DNA of 64,000 nucleotides from Aeromonas lusitana. GTDB lineage: Bacteria; Pseudomonadota; Gammaproteobacteria; Enterobacterales; Aeromonadaceae. The stretch's first letter is position 1. Each line of letters opens with the position of its first letter. Below the pieces are notes generated by a model, which was given only the letters and a program-made list of their open reading frames with translations, was not told where the DNA came from and made no database searches. The stretch is from positions 124,001-188,000 of the forward strand of contig NZ_PGCP01000005.1 of assembly GCF_002812985.1 (NCBI RefSeq). Direction: 5' to 3'. Both the position numbers and the translations under genes were made by a program. This document shows positions 9,183 through 19,966 of this stretch, in pieces.

Positions 9183-9210
9183 AAAAAGGCCTCATCAAGA
9201 GGCCTTTTTT
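9183..9210. terminator. Bidirectional terminator between ubiV and nlpI
   Basis: The stem AAAAAGGCCTC/GAGGCCTTTTTT with a 5-nt loop has an A-run before and a T-run after it. It can therefore end both the rightward ubiV transcript and the leftward nlpI transcript. Confidence 0.85.
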
Positions 9211-9231
9211 ATATCGCTCGGTACTGACTTA

Positions 9232-10179
9232 TCAGGACGACTGCTTGCTCGTGCCCTTGCCCTGGGCGCTGGCGCCCGGTGGCAGTGGCTTGCGCGCCAT
9301 CAGCTCCAGCTCGAGCAGGGCATAGCGGTGCTCGATGAAGTCATAGACGTTGTTGGCAAGGGCCAGCTTGAAGTAGCTGATGGCTTCCTTGCGGTTGCCC
9401 TTGGCCAGCTCAAACTTGCCGAGGTAGAAGTAGGTTTCACACAGGCGCTCGGCGAGCTCCCGGTTATCCTTCACCCCTTTCACCACGTTGCCCATCAGCT
9501 GGGTGGCGTTGATCTCGCCGGTATAGAGGCGTACCAAGTCCCAGTTCCAGGCGTCGTCGTCGTACTTGTTGAGCCGATCCCGCATCCGGCTCATGGCCGC
9601 CGGGGCATCGAGCTTCTGCTCGGCCAGATAGAGCCAGATCACCCGGTACGGGTCTTCCGGCTGCGCCTCGTAGAAGCGCTTCATGTCCGCGGCCGCGAGC
9701 TCGGGACGATTACCGTAATAGAGTGCGATACCACGGTTGAGATAGGCGTAGTCATAATCCGGGGCCAGCTCGAGCGCAGAGTCGAAGGCCTCATAGGCTT
9801 CGTCATAGTTCTGTTGCTGCACCAGATAGACACCGATGAAGTTGTAGGCCTCGGCAAAATCGGGCTTCTCGCGCAGGGCGCGGTTGAAATCCAATCTGGC
9901 AAGGGAACGCAACCCTACCCGGTCAAACACCACGGCACGTTCATAAAACAGCTCGGCCCGCTGCTCCGTCGTCAATTCCATTTCACTGAGCATCTGCCCG
10001 AGTCGCGCCAGCGCCAACTCGCTCTGGTAGGAGACCTGCAAGGGGGTCGCCAATACCAGTGAGGCGGGTTGCGGCTTGGGAACTTGCGGAGCTGCAACCT
10101 GACTGCTACTGCTGCATCCCCACATGGGGAGCAACAACAGGATACCCGTGAGGTATCCAATCCCTATCCTGACGTTCAA
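9232..10179 (-). CDS. nlpI: TPR lipoprotein NlpI
   Basis: The 315-residue protein has a lipoprotein signal ending LPMWGC, so the mature N-terminus would be a lipidated cysteine near residue 22. Tetratricopeptide-like repeats follow from about residue 65 to 290. NlpI is an outer-membrane adaptor that directs the protease Prc to peptidoglycan endopeptidases (family knowledge). The start is TTG at 10179 with GGAG six nt upstream; no in-frame ATG precedes the signal peptide. E. coli NlpI has 294 residues and neighbours deaD, whereas here deaD lies 45 kb away. Confidence 0.88.
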   Translation of the reverse strand: MNVRIGIGYLTGILLLLPMWGCSSSSQVAAPQVPKPQPASLVLATPLQVSYQSELALARLGQMLSEMELTTEQRAELFYERAVVFDRVGLRSLARLDFNRALREKPDFAEAYNFIGVYLVQQQNYDEAYEAFDSALELAPDYDYAYLNRGIALYYGNRPELAAADMKRFYEAQPEDPYRVIWLYLAEQKLDAPAAMSRMRDRLNKYDDDAWNWDLVRLYTGEINATQLMGNVVKGVKDNRELAERLCETYFYLGKFELAKGNRKEAISYFKLALANNVYDFIEHRYALLELELMARKPLPPGASAQGKGTSKQSS

Positions 10180-10268
10180 TGAACACTCCGACGCTTACGC
10201 TTGACCCGCATATGGTAAAGGTCAGGCGAGTGTTTGTCATGTGGCGCAACCCCTATCCTTCAAATAAA

Positions 10269-10637
10269 TCAGGATTCGACAGGGTATCCGGCGTCACTCC
10301 AGCCACGAAAGCCTCCATCGACGCTGACCACTCGGGTATAACCCATCTTCTGCAAGTTGTCAGTGGCGAGGATGGAGCGAAAACCCCCACCACAATAGAG
10401 GTAGAGCTCGGTCGAGGCGTCGGGATAACGGGTCTCTATGTCCCGCTCTATCACACCGCGGCCGAGGTACTCGGCGCCCGGCAGATGGCCCTTGGCCCAC
10501 TCGCTCTCTTCACGCACATCGATGAGATGAAAGGTCCGGCCCTCGTCCTGCCAGCGCTTGATCTGGTGCACGTCTGTCTCCTGCACCCGGGAGCGGATGG
10601 CCTCTACCAGGGCCAGGAATCTGGGGTTGTGTTGCAT
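10269..10637 (-). CDS. Single-domain rhodanese-like sulfurtransferase
   Basis: The product is 122 residues from an ATG at 10637 with AAGGAG six nt upstream; a longer frame starting at 10715 lacks such a site. One rhodanese domain has LIDVREESEW in the first half and the active-site loop YCGGGFRS, with the persulfide-forming cysteine near residue 82. Such proteins move sulfane sulfur or act as thiol carriers; the partner is not evident. It lies between nlpI and the secF terminator as a separate unit. Confidence 0.85.
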   Translation of the reverse strand: MQHNPRFLALVEAIRSRVQETDVHQIKRWQDEGRTFHLIDVREESEWAKGHLPGAEYLGRGVIERDIETRYPDASTELYLYCGGGFRSILATDNLQKMGYTRVVSVDGGFRGWSDAGYPVES

Positions 10638-10721
10638 GGTTTGCTCCTTGCGCGCGCTCATGTTGCCGGGCCATGTTGCCCTATGGTGGGGAGCATAATG
10701 ACTCACTCTCCCCATAAGAGA

Positions 10722-10743
10722 AAGGGCGCCTTGTGGCGCCCTT
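10722..10743 (-). terminator. Terminator after secF
   Basis: A 9-bp perfect stem (AAGGGCGCC/GGCGCCCTT) with a 4-nt loop lies six bp beyond the secF stop. The T-tract on the minus strand is interrupted (TTTCTCTT). It probably ends the queA-tgt-yajC-secDF transcript. Confidence 0.65.
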
Positions 10744-10748
10744 GTCGG

Positions 10749-11696
10749 TTACGGCAGGATCTCTTGCTGATCCGCTCCCTCTTTTTCCACCTGGGTCGGC
10801 AGCATGTGCTCCCGTTTGACCCCGAAGAACATGGCGGATGCACTCGCCACATAGATGGAGGAGTAGGTCCCGAAGGCCACCCCGATCACCATGGCGATGG
10901 CAAAGCCGTGGATCAGCGGGCCGCCCTTGAGCAGCAGCGCCACTACCACTACGAAGGTCAAGCCCGAGGTGATGATGGTCCGGCTCAGGGTCTCGGTCAT
11001 GGAGAGATCCATGATCTCGGCGGTGTCCCCCTTGCGCACCTTGCGGAAGTTCTCCCGCAGGCGGTCGAACACCACTATGGTGTCGTTCAAGGAGTAGCCC
11101 ACCAACGTCATCAGCGCCGCCAGCACGGTCAAATCGAACTCGTACTGGAAGTAGGCGAAGATGCCGAGGGTGATGATCACGTCATGAGCAAGGGAGAGGA
11201 TCCCCCCCATGGCCAGACGCCATTCGAAGCGCACCGCCACGTAGATCAGGATACAGATGATGGAGGCCAGCATGGCCAGGGCACCGTCTGTCGCCAGCTC
11301 GTCACCCACGGAGGGGCCGACGAACTCGACGCGCTTGAGCACGGCGCCTTCATCGATGAGCTTGGCGGCAGCCAGCACTTCATTACCCTGCTGCTCCACC
11401 TTGACCCCCTCTTTCGGGGTCATGCGCACCAACACGTCGCGGCTGGAGCCGAAGAATTGCAGGGTCGCCCCTTCAATCTTCTGCTGATCCAGCGCCTCGT
11501 GCATCTTGTCCAGACTCACCGACTGCTGGAACCCCACCTCTATGGTGGTACCACCGGTGAAGTCCAGTCCCCAGTTCAGGCCACGATCGAACAGGCAGAA
11601 CAGGGCAAGCATCGTCAGCAGGGCAGAGAACACCATTCCCGACTTGGCGAAGCGCATGAAGGGGATCGGTTTTTCAAAATGTAGGATCTGAAACAT
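10749..11696 (-). CDS. secF: Protein translocase accessory subunit SecF
   Basis: The 315-residue inner-membrane protein has the SecF pattern: an N-terminal helix, a periplasmic domain, then five helices with the conserved GYSLNDTIVVFDRLREN segment near residue 200. With SecD it uses the proton-motive force to help export through SecYEG. It starts nine bp after the secD stop. Length compares well with E. coli SecF (323). Confidence 0.97.
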   Translation of the reverse strand: MFQILHFEKPIPFMRFAKSGMVFSALLTMLALFCLFDRGLNWGLDFTGGTTIEVGFQQSVSLDKMHEALDQQKIEGATLQFFGSSRDVLVRMTPKEGVKVEQQGNEVLAAAKLIDEGAVLKRVEFVGPSVGDELATDGALAMLASIICILIYVAVRFEWRLAMGGILSLAHDVIITLGIFAYFQYEFDLTVLAALMTLVGYSLNDTIVVFDRLRENFRKVRKGDTAEIMDLSMTETLSRTIITSGLTFVVVVALLLKGGPLIHGFAIAMVIGVAFGTYSSIYVASASAMFFGVKREHMLPTQVEKEGADQQEILP

Positions 11697-11705
11697 GTCT
11701 CTTCC

Positions 11706-13559
11706 TTAGATCGGCAGCTTGTCGATGCGCCGTCCGCCCCAGGCCAGGTTGATGATGGCACGGGATACAGTAATGGCAGTAAACATGGACGCGGTCAGAC
11801 CGATCCCCAGCGTCAGGGCGAAGCCCTTGATGGCGCCGGTACCGATACCGAACAGGATCACGCAAGTGATAAGCGAGGTGACGTTGGAGTCGGCGATGGT
11901 CGAGAAGGCACGGTCAAAGCCCATGTGAATGGCTTGCTGCACCCCGCGGCCGTTGCGGATCTCTTCACGAATACGCTCGTAGATCAGCACGTTCGCATCC
12001 ACCGCCATGCCCAGCGTCAACACGATACCGGCGATGCCTGGCAGGGTCATGGTGGCCCCCGGGATCATCGACATGATACCGACGATCAGCACCAGGTTCA
12101 TGGTCAGCGCCAGGTTGGCGACCCAACCGAAGGCACGGTAGTAGATCCCCATGAACAGCACGATCACCAGCATGGCCCAGCCGATGGCTTCCATACCGCT
12201 GTCGATGTTCTGCTGACCCAGGCTCGGGCCTATGGTGCGCTCTTCCACAATCTGGATGGGCGCAATCAGGGCACCGGCACGCAGCAGCAGCGCCAGGTTG
12301 TGGGCTTCGTTGGCGTTGTCGATACCTGTGATGCGGAACTGGCTACCCAGACGAGACTGGATAGTCGCGACGTTGATCACCTCTTCCTGCTTGCGGAACT
12401 TGCGCTTGCCATCCGGGCCAGGTTGACCGACCGGCTTGTATTCAATGAATACAGTAGCCATGCCCTTACCAACGTTGTCCTTGGTAAAGTTGGCCATCTT
12501 GTTGCCACCCTGGCCATCGAGCTTGATGTTGACCTGGGGACGACTGTATTCGTCGAAACCGGACTGGGCACCCACTATGTGGTCACCGGTCAGGATGATG
12601 CGCTTTTGCAGCACCACGGGACGGCCGTTGCGATCGTTGTACACCTTGGAGCTCGGCGGTACCCGGCCATCGGCGGCAGCCTGGATGTCGGCGGTCTCAT
12701 CGACCATGTGGAATTCCAGGGTCGCGGTGGCGCCCAGGATCTCCTTGGCACGGGCTGTGTCCTGGATCCCCGGCAGCTCCACCACGATGCGCTCGGCACC
12801 TTGCTGTTGCACCAGCGGCTCGGCCACACCCAGCTCGTTCACCCGGTTACGGATGATGGTGATGTTCTGCTCGAGGGCGTACTTCTTCACTTCCTTGATC
12901 TTGGCTTCACTCAGACCAGCCAGCAGGATGAAGTCATCCCCCTTCTGCTCTGTGGTGAAGGTGAGATCCGGATTCTGACGACGCAGGAAAGAAGCCGCCT
13001 TGGACTGATCCGCCTCTTCGCGGAACACCACCTGCACCTGATCACCGACCCGGCGTACGCCGGAGTAACGGATCTTCTGGGTGCGCAGCTCAGAGCGGAA
13101 ATCCTGCACCATCTGCTCTTGCTGCTTGGTCAGCGCTTCGGCCATGTCCACTTCCATCAGGAAGTGCACACCACCGCGCAGATCAAGACCCAGCTTGAGC
13201 GGTGCGGCGCCGATGGCTTCGAGCCAGGCAGGGGTGGACGGCGCCAGGTTCAGGGCCGTGATGAAGTTGTCGCCCAGCTTGTTGGCGACGACATCACGGG
13301 CTTTGAGCTGATCTTCGGTGTTCTTGAAACGAACCAGGATGAAGCCGTGCTCGAACGCAGCGTGTTTGACCGGGATCTGAGCCGCTTCAAGCGTCTCCTT
13401 CACCAGATCAAGCGTCTCTAGTTTGACTTCGGCACCACGGCTAGCAGAAACCTGCAAGGCCGGGTCTTCGCCGTAAAGATTGGGGGCTGCATATAGAAAA
13501 CCGATGGCGATCACCACGACCACCATCAGGTATTTCCACAGCGGATAGCGATTTAACAC
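11706..13559 (-). CDS. secD: Protein translocase accessory subunit SecD
   Basis: The 617-residue protein (E. coli 615) has an N-terminal membrane helix, a large periplasmic region, and a C-terminal five-helix block containing [20 protein letters not shown] and [11 protein letters not shown]. SecD and SecF form an RND-like unit that pulls translocating proteins forward. The start is GTG with AGGAG upstream, as in E. coli secD. It lies between yajC and secF. Confidence 0.97.
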   Translation of the reverse strand: MLNRYPLWKYLMVVVVIAIGFLYAAPNLYGEDPALQVSASRGAEVKLETLDLVKETLEAAQIPVKHAAFEHGFILVRFKNTEDQLKARDVVANKLGDNFITALNLAPSTPAWLEAIGAAPLKLGLDLRGGVHFLMEVDMAEALTKQQEQMVQDFRSELRTQKIRYSGVRRVGDQVQVVFREEADQSKAASFLRRQNPDLTFTTEQKGDDFILLAGLSEAKIKEVKKYALEQNITIIRNRVNELGVAEPLVQQQGAERIVVELPGIQDTARAKEILGATATLEFHMVDETADIQAAADGRVPPSSKVYNDRNGRPVVLQKRIILTGDHIVGAQSGFDEYSRPQVNIKLDGQGGNKMANFTKDNVGKGMATVFIEYKPVGQPGPDGKRKFRKQEEVINVATIQSRLGSQFRITGIDNANEAHNLALLLRAGALIAPIQIVEERTIGPSLGQQNIDSGMEAIGWAMLVIVLFMGIYYRAFGWVANLALTMNLVLIVGIMSMIPGATMTLPGIAGIVLTLGMAVDANVLIYERIREEIRNGRGVQQAIHMGFDRAFSTIADSNVTSLITCVILFGIGTGAIKGFALTLGIGLTASMFTAITVSRAIINLAWGGRRIDKLPI

Positions 13560-13577
13560 GCTGTGCTCCTCGGGAGA

Positions 13578-13913
13578 TTAAAGGGACTGGATAGAACCCT
13601 TGGGCAGAACAGCAGAGACGAAGTCACGCTTGATGGTGACCTGGGTCTGATCGTTCAGGGCCAGCACGATATATTCGCTGTCGGCGGACACCTTGGCGAT
13701 TTTGCCAACCAGACCACCTGAGGTGAGCACTTCATCACCCTTGGCCAGGGAGCTCATCAGATCACGATGAGTCTTGGCGCGTTTGGCCTGGGGACGATAG
13801 ATCATGAAATAGAAGATAAGGCCGAACACGGCCAGCATGATGATCATTTCCATGCCACCACCCTGTGCACCCGGAGCCGCGCCTTCTGCATACGCCTTGG
13901 AGATAATGCTCAT
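13578..13913 (-). CDS. yajC: Preprotein translocase subunit YajC
   Basis: The 111-residue protein has one membrane helix near residues 21-40 (MEMIIMLAVFGLIFYFMIYRP) followed by a soluble domain with SLAKGDEVLTSGGLVGKI. YajC associates with SecDF. It lies 18 bp upstream of secD, the usual order. E. coli YajC has 110 residues. Confidence 0.95.
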   Translation of the reverse strand: MSIISKAYAEGAAPGAQGGGMEMIIMLAVFGLIFYFMIYRPQAKRAKTHRDLMSSLAKGDEVLTSGGLVGKIAKVSADSEYIVLALNDQTQVTIKRDFVSAVLPKGSIQSL

Positions 13914-13964
13914 TTAACAACCTCTTGTTTGATGTAGATAAGATAACTAGCTGATATATCGTTG

Positions 13965-15113
<1,149 letters not shown>

Positions 15114-15220
15114 TCAGTCAGAGAAACAGTCTGACAAGAGAGGACCCGTGAGGGCCCATATATAAGAAGCTGCGCGCGATCTTACTCATCGATCGTGAAC
15201 AAGTTCTGAAGGAAGAGGCC

Positions 15221-16288
15221 TCAAGCCTCTGCCCGGCGACGGGTGATGAACATGGCATCCCCGTAGCTGAAGAAACGGTACCGCTCGGCCACCGCCGCCT
15301 GATAGGCCGCCATCACGTGATCGTAACCGGCGAAGGCGCTGATCAGCATGATCAGGGTCGACTCCGGCAGGTGGAAGTTGGTGACCATGGCATCCACTAT
15401 CTGGAACTCGTAACCCGGGAAGATGAAGATGTCGGTGTCGCTGAAGAACGGCGCGAGCGGCTTGCCCTGAGCTAGGGTCACCTTGGCGGCGCTCTCGAGG
15501 GATCGCACCGAGGTGGTACCCACGGCGATGACACGGCCACCGCGGGCACGGGTCGCAGCGATGGCGTCCACCACCTCCTGCGGCACTTCGGCATATTCCG
15601 AGTGCATGTGGTGATCTTCAATCTTGTCCACCCGCACCGGCTGAAAGGTCCCCGCCCCCACATGCAGGGTGACGAAGGCCAGCTCCACGCCCTTGGCCTT
15701 GATCCGCTCGAGCAGCGGCTCATCGAAGTGCAGACCCGCGGTCGGTGCCGCCACCGCACCCGGCTTCTGGTTGTAGACGGTCTGGTAGCGCTCCTTGTCG
15801 GCGTCCTCGTCGGGGCGGTCGATATAGGGGGGCAACGGCATGTGGCCGATGGCTTCCAGAATGTCCAATACGGGACGGGGGTCGAGGAAATGGATCTCGA
15901 ACAGGGCGTCGTGACGGGCCCGCATCTCGGCGTCGACTTTGTCGCCGTCGGGACCACCGTCCAGGATGAGACGGGTGCCAGGCTTGGGTGACTTGGATGA
16001 ACGCACATGGGCCAGCACGCTGTGCTCGTCCAGGATGCGCTCCACCAGCACCTCCAGCTTGCCGCCGCTGGCCTTCTGGCCAAACATGCGCGCCGGGATG
16101 ACACGGGTGTTGTTGAATACCAGCAGATCGCCGGGCTTGAGCTGGTCCAGCACATCCACAAATTGACCGTGGCGCAGGGCGCCGCTTTGACCATCGAGCT
16201 GCAACAGACGGCTGGCGGTACGCTCCGTCATGGGATAGCGGGCAATCAGCTCGTCTGGCAGATCAAAATGAAAATCGGATACTTGCAT
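15221..16288 (-). CDS. queA: S-adenosylmethionine:tRNA ribosyltransferase-isomerase
   Basis: The 355-residue protein converts preQ1-tRNA to epoxyqueuosine-tRNA using the ribosyl part of SAM. Family signatures include [15 protein letters not shown] near residue 55, AAPTAGLHF and [10 protein letters not shown]. Length matches E. coli QueA (356). It is the first gene of the queA-tgt-yajC-secDF unit, with 119 bp before tgt. Confidence 0.97.
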   Translation of the reverse strand: MQVSDFHFDLPDELIARYPMTERTASRLLQLDGQSGALRHGQFVDVLDQLKPGDLLVFNNTRVIPARMFGQKASGGKLEVLVERILDEHSVLAHVRSSKSPKPGTRLILDGGPDGDKVDAEMRARHDALFEIHFLDPRPVLDILEAIGHMPLPPYIDRPDEDADKERYQTVYNQKPGAVAAPTAGLHFDEPLLERIKAKGVELAFVTLHVGAGTFQPVRVDKIEDHHMHSEYAEVPQEVVDAIAATRARGGRVIAVGTTSVRSLESAAKVTLAQGKPLAPFFSDTDIFIFPGYEFQIVDAMVTNFHLPESTLIMLISAFAGYDHVMAAYQAAVAERYRFFSYGDAMFITRRRAEA

Positions 16289-16499
16289 CTTTCACCTCGG
16301 GGGGAATCGGCGGCTAGTCTAGTTATCCCCTTCCAGCAAGGCAACCCAAAAGACCAAAAACCCAAGGGAGACAAGGGATAGCGGACGTTTTTGTGAGCGC
16401 TTGCGCGTTAATGACTCTTTAACGATCTGTATTGACCCTGATCACGTTTCGAGGAAGGAGGCTGGGCTAGGGTGGAGACAGAGACACGAGGAGGCCACC

Positions 16500-16946
16500 A
16501 TGATGACACTAGCCGAAATCATGACCGAACATCCCTTCACTTTAGGCCCGCAAAACAGCGTCAAACAGGCGATGGATCTGATGCAACAGGAGCGGATCCG
16601 CCACATTCCCATCGTCGACGAGCATCATCATCTGCTGGGGCTGGTCACCCTTACCGACATCCTGGCGACCCGGGAATCCAAGTTGCTGCTCATCCACCCG
16701 GATCGGGAGGCCGAGTTCACCGACAGCGTGCAGCTCGACGAGATCATGACCCGCCAGGTGGCCAGCGTAGATCCCCACGCCGGCATCAAGGAGGCGGCCC
16801 TCTACCTGCAGCGCCACAAATATGGCTGCCTGCCGGTCATCCGGGGGCGCAAACTGGTGGGCATAGTCACGGAGTCGGATTTCATCGCGGTGGCCATCAA
16901 TCTGCTGGAGTTGATGGAAGAGCAGGAACCCCTTTCGGATTTCTGA
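16500..16946 (+). CDS. Two-CBS-domain protein
   Basis: The start at 16500 follows GAGGAG by six nt; an upstream in-frame extension to 16401 would add 33 residues unlike the family. The 148-residue product is two CBS domains, residues 8-60 and 79-135, each beginning IMT(E/R), with HIPIVDEHHHLLGLVT in the first and GCLPVIRGRKLVGIVTESD in the second. CBS pairs bind adenosine nucleotides and regulate partner proteins. No partner gene is adjacent, so a free-standing sensor or regulator is the best description. Confidence 0.85.
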   Translation: MMTLAEIMTEHPFTLGPQNSVKQAMDLMQQERIRHIPIVDEHHHLLGLVTLTDILATRESKLLLIHPDREAEFTDSVQLDEIMTRQVASVDPHAGIKEAALYLQRHKYGCLPVIRGRKLVGIVTESDFIAVAINLLELMEEQEPLSDF

Positions 16947-16957
16947 TCTGAAAAAAC

Positions 16958-16972
16958 TGTAATTAAATTACA
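16958..16972. promoter_or_regulatory. Perfect 15-bp AT-rich palindrome downstream of the CBS gene
   Basis: TGTAATT-A-AATTACA is a perfect palindrome 12 bp after the CBS gene stop and about 80 bp upstream of the small-RNA promoter. It has the form of a repressor operator, but I cannot name the regulator. Confidence 0.3.
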
Positions 16973-17050
16973 ATAAAAGCGTTTTCAGCCTATAAAATCG
17001 GCATAAAAACTGAAAGTGTTTCATTTTGATGTGAAAATTACACCACAACC

Positions 17051-17079
17051 TTGCTTTGTGATCTACATCACACTATGAT
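17051..17079 (+). promoter_or_regulatory. Sigma70 promoter with a CRP site filling the spacer
   Basis: The -35 TTGCTT (17051-17056) and -10 TATGAT (17074-17079) are separated by 17 bp. The CRP site TGTGATCTACATCACA (17057-17072) lies entirely within that spacer and differs from the ideal symmetric sequence at one position. CRP-cAMP bound here should block RNA polymerase. It could instead activate a second start near 17106, for which the site would be centred at about -41.5 with -10-like AATTAT at 17091. Confidence 0.6.
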
Positions 17080-17085
17080 GCCCGT

Positions 17086-17257
17086 CATGCAATTATTGCC
17101 GAAGGGGAGATGAGGGATTGTGCACCCGATGTCTTCTCTTCATATGTCTGCAAGTTTGCACACCCCGTAGTAAGTCTTTGCTGTAAAGCATTTTTATATC
17201 GCCATTCCTTGTTTGATGACCCGGCCCTCTCTTCACGATAGCGCCGGGATTTTTTTG
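17086..17257 (+). ncRNA. Candidate CRP-controlled small RNA
   Basis: The segment runs from the expected start of the CRP-overlapped promoter to an intrinsic terminator, about 170 nt. It has no convincing protein: a 43-codon frame at 17110 begins directly against its GGGGAG and reads like noncoding sequence. The RNA would carry purine-rich GAAGGGGAG and GAGGG and pyrimidine-rich segments, possible pairing regions. A shorter product ending at the TTTTTAT near 17195 is possible. It matches no RNA I recognise; Spot 42 and CyaR, the CRP-linked RNAs of enterics, differ in sequence. Confidence 0.45.
17220..17257 (+). terminator. Terminator of the candidate small RNA
   Basis: CCCGGC (17220-17225) pairs with GCCGGG (17243-17248) around a long loop and is followed by ATTTTTTT. 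The uninterrupted T-run supports intrinsic termination. No protein gene ends here. Confidence 0.65.
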
Positions 17258-17418
17258 TCCGTCTTCCACCCTCCCCTACAATCCTTCATATTTCCCTGCT
17301 TTCATCTCGTGGATAAAACAAGATCCCATTCGGGACTTGAAAATGTGACCTGCAGGACAGAAATTGAACTTCGACAATGAGTTATCTCTCAAGGCCTGAG
17401 ATATTCATGTTAGGTACA

Positions 17419-17455
17419 GTTGTGATGGGTTATCTAATAAATAGATTTAAGTGAT
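17419..17455 (+). promoter_or_regulatory. OxyR-like site upstream of ahpC
   Basis: Four tetramers spaced by 7 bp (GTTG, TTAT, ATAG, TGAT) match 11 of 16 positions of the OxyR pattern ATAG-N7-CTAT-N7-ATAG-N7-CTAT. It ends 15 bp upstream of the -35 of the ahpC promoter, a plausible activating position. ahpCF is a classic OxyR target, so the assignment leans on context. Confidence 0.4.
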
Positions 17456-17469
17456 TCAAAATTGTGGCT

Positions 17470-17497
17470 TTGACCGATTAGCGAAAAGCCCTATGAT
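17470..17497 (+). promoter_or_regulatory. ahpC promoter
   Basis: TTGACC (17470-17475) and TATGAT (17492-17497) are separated by 16 bp. The expected transcription start is near 17504, giving a leader of about 75 nt before ahpC. Confidence 0.55.
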
Positions 17498-17580
17498 GCC
17501 TCCATCGAAAGTTAAACGCCTCGACTGGCCAGATTCTTCGCAACCAGACAGGCATATGTACATCACCAAGGAGCTAATAC

Positions 17581-18147
17581 ATGTCTACCTATATCAACAC
17601 TGAAATCAAGCCGTTCAATGCTACCGCTTACCACGAAGGCAAATTCGTTCAGGTGTCTGACGCTGATCTGAAAGGCAAGTGGTCCGTGGTGTTCTTCTAC
17701 CCGGCTGACTTCACCTTCGTTTGCCCGACCGAGCTGGGCGACCTGGCAGACAACTACGCAGCATTCAAGAAGCTGGGCGTCGAGATCTACGCCGTCTCCA
17801 CCGACACCCACTTCACTCACAAGGCCTGGCACGACACTTCTGACACCATCAAGAAGATCCAGTACCCGATGATCGGCGACCCGACCGGTGCCATCACCCG
17901 CAACTTCGGCGTGATGATCGAAGAAGCTGGCCTGGCTGACCGCGGTACCTTCGTGATCGACCCGCAAGGCATCATCCAGATCGTTGAAATCAACGCTGGT
18001 GGCATCGGCCGTGACGCCCTGGAACTGCTGCGCAAAGTCAAAGCTGCCCAGTACGTTGCTGCTCACCCGGGTGAAGTGTGCCCGGCCAAGTGGAAAGAAG
18101 GCGAAGCCACTCTGGCCCCGTCCCTGGATCTGGTAGGCAAAATCTAA
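17581..18147 (+). CDS. ahpC: Alkyl hydroperoxide reductase peroxiredoxin AhpC
   Basis: This 188-residue typical 2-Cys peroxiredoxin reduces H2O2, organic peroxides and peroxynitrite. The peroxidatic cysteine is in FTFVCPTEL near residue 48 and the resolving cysteine in [10 protein letters not shown] near residue 167. AhpF, encoded next, regenerates it. The codons are strongly biased, as expected of an abundant protein. E. coli AhpC has 187 residues. Confidence 0.98.
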   Translation: MSTYINTEIKPFNATAYHEGKFVQVSDADLKGKWSVVFFYPADFTFVCPTELGDLADNYAAFKKLGVEIYAVSTDTHFTHKAWHDTSDTIKKIQYPMIGDPTGAITRNFGVMIEEAGLADRGTFVIDPQGIIQIVEINAGGIGRDALELLRKVKAAQYVAAHPGEVCPAKWKEGEATLAPSLDLVGKI

Positions 18148-18163
18148 GCCTCCCCGCTCTAAA

Positions 18164-18187
18164 GACCGGCCCACTCATGGGCCGGTC
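18164..18187 (+). promoter_or_regulatory. Strong hairpin between ahpC and ahpF
   Basis: A perfect 10-bp stem (GACCGGCCCA/TGGGCCGGTC) with a CTCA loop lies 16 bp after the ahpC stop. Only a short TGCTTT follows, so termination would be partial. It probably lets ahpC mRNA accumulate above ahpF by attenuation or 3'-end protection (inference). Confidence 0.55.
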
Positions 18188-18306
18188 TGCTTTCCGGCCC
18201 ACGTCAAGGGTGCCGGTCTGCTCTCTGGCACCGTGTTTGCTGTTTATCAATGCTTTTTGTACCCAGTCATGGCGCCGACCCGCACTCAGCAAGAAGGAAT
18301 TCGAAG

Positions 18307-19893
18307 ATGTTAGATACCAACCTCAAACAACAACTCAACGGTTACTTGCAGTACATCGTCAATCCCATCGAGATCAGCGTGTCCGGCAATGACAGCGGCA
18401 AGTCGGCAGAACTGTTGGCTCTGGCCACAGAAATCAGCGACATGTCCCCCAAGATTTCCATGACCGATGGCCGTAACGCTCGCAAGCCTTCCATGAGCAT
18501 AGCGCCCCAGGGCCAGGCCCCGCGCGTGCATTTTGCCGGCATCCCCATGGGTCATGAGTTCACCTCCCTGGTGCTCGCCCTGCTGCAAAGCGGCGGTCAC
18601 CCCTCCAAGGCCGATCCGGCCGTGCTGGAGCAGGTCAAGAACCTGAAGGGTGAGTTCCACTTCGAGACTTATATCTCCCTCTCCTGCCACAACTGCCCGG
18701 ACGTGGTACAGGCCCTGAACCTGATGGCGACCCTGAACCCCGGCATCACCCACACCATGATCGACGGTGCCCTGTTCCAGGACGAAGTTGCCGAGCGCCA
18801 GATCATGGCCGTGCCGAACGTCTACCTGAACGGTCAGCCGTTCAGCCAGGGCCGTATCTCCCTGGAAGAAGTGGTCACCAAGCTCGACACCGGCGCCGCC
18901 GCGCGCAAGGCTGAAGAGCTCAATGAAAAAGCCCCCTACGACGTGCTGGTCGTCGGCGGTGGCCCGGCTGGCGCAGCCGCCGCCATCTATGCCGCCCGTA
19001 AAGGGATCCGCACCGCCATCGTGGCCGAGCGCTTCGGTGGTCAGGTGATGGACACCGTCGGTATAGAAAACTTCATCTCAGTGCCCTACACCGAGGGCCC
19101 CAAGCTCGCCGCGAGCCTGGAGCAGCACGTCAAGCAGTACGGCGTGGAAGTGATCACTGAGCAGCGCGCCGCCGCCATCAGCAAGGATGGTTACGTGAAC
19201 GTGGATCTCGCCTCCGGCGCAACCCTCAAGAGTCGCGCTGTGATCCTGGCCACCGGTGCCCGCTGGCGCGACCTGAACGTGCCGGGTGAGGTGGAATACC
19301 GCACCAAGGGCGTGGCCTACTGCCCCCACTGCGATGGCCCCTTCTTCAAGGGCAAGCGCGTGGCGGTGATCGGTGGCGGTAACTCCGGCATCGAGGCGGC
19401 CATCGACTTGGCCGGTATCGTCGAGCACGTCACCGTCGTGGAGTTTGCCGATACCCTGCGTGCCGACGAGGTGCTGCAGAAGAAGGCTCGCTCCATGGGC
19501 AACATCGACATCATCATGAGCGCCCGCACCACCGAAGTCATCGGTGACGGCAGCAAGGTGGTGGGTATGGATTACGAGGATCGCACCACGGGTGAGATCA
19601 AGCACCTGGCGGTGGCCGGTATCTTCGTGCAGATCGGCCTGGTGCCGAACACCGAGTTCCTCAAGGGGAGCGAGGTCGCCCTGACCCGCTTTGGCGAGAT
19701 CGAGATCGACACCAAGGGCGCCACCTCCCTGCCCGGCGTCTACGCCGCAGGGGATGCCACTACAGTGCCGTTCAAGCAGATCATCATCTCCATGGGTGCC
19801 GGTGCCACCGCAGCCCTGGGTGCGTTTGATTACCTCATTCGCAATGCAGCGCCGGAAGCAGCGGCCGCCAAGAGCGATGCCGTGACTGCCTGA
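18307..19893 (+). CDS. ahpF: Alkyl hydroperoxide reductase flavoprotein AhpF
   Basis: ATG 18307 gives [14 protein letters not shown], the family N-terminus, with AAGGA upstream; the longer frame from 18250 does not fit. The 528-residue protein has an N-terminal double thioredoxin-fold domain with the CHNC disulfide centre near residue 130. A thioredoxin-reductase-like part follows, with FAD motif [11 protein letters not shown], redox CPHC near 345 and NAD-binding VIGGGNSG. It passes NADH electrons to AhpC. E. coli AhpF has 521 residues. Confidence 0.97.
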   Translation: MLDTNLKQQLNGYLQYIVNPIEISVSGNDSGKSAELLALATEISDMSPKISMTDGRNARKPSMSIAPQGQAPRVHFAGIPMGHEFTSLVLALLQSGGHPSKADPAVLEQVKNLKGEFHFETYISLSCHNCPDVVQALNLMATLNPGITHTMIDGALFQDEVAERQIMAVPNVYLNGQPFSQGRISLEEVVTKLDTGAAARKAEELNEKAPYDVLVVGGGPAGAAAAIYAARKGIRTAIVAERFGGQVMDTVGIENFISVPYTEGPKLAASLEQHVKQYGVEVITEQRAAAISKDGYVNVDLASGATLKSRAVILATGARWRDLNVPGEVEYRTKGVAYCPHCDGPFFKGKRVAVIGGGNSGIEAAIDLAGIVEHVTVVEFADTLRADEVLQKKARSMGNIDIIMSARTTEVIGDGSKVVGMDYEDRTTGEIKHLAVAGIFVQIGLVPNTEFLKGSEVALTRFGEIEIDTKGATSLPGVYAAGDATTVPFKQIIISMGAGATAALGAFDYLIRNAAPEAAAAKSDAVTA

Positions 19894-19910
19894 TAGGCTC
19901 TTCGCCCGAC

Positions 19911-19942
19911 AAAAAGCCGACTCCCTGGAGTCGGCTTTTTTT
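19911..19942 (+). terminator. Terminator after ahpF
   Basis: AAAAAGCCGACTC and GAGTCGGCTTTTTTT form a strong stem around a short CCTG loop, starting 17 bp after the ahpF stop. It can also serve the convergent transporter gene. Confidence 0.85.
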
Positions 19943-19966
19943 ATGCCTCGCTCGTACCCTTGGCGC

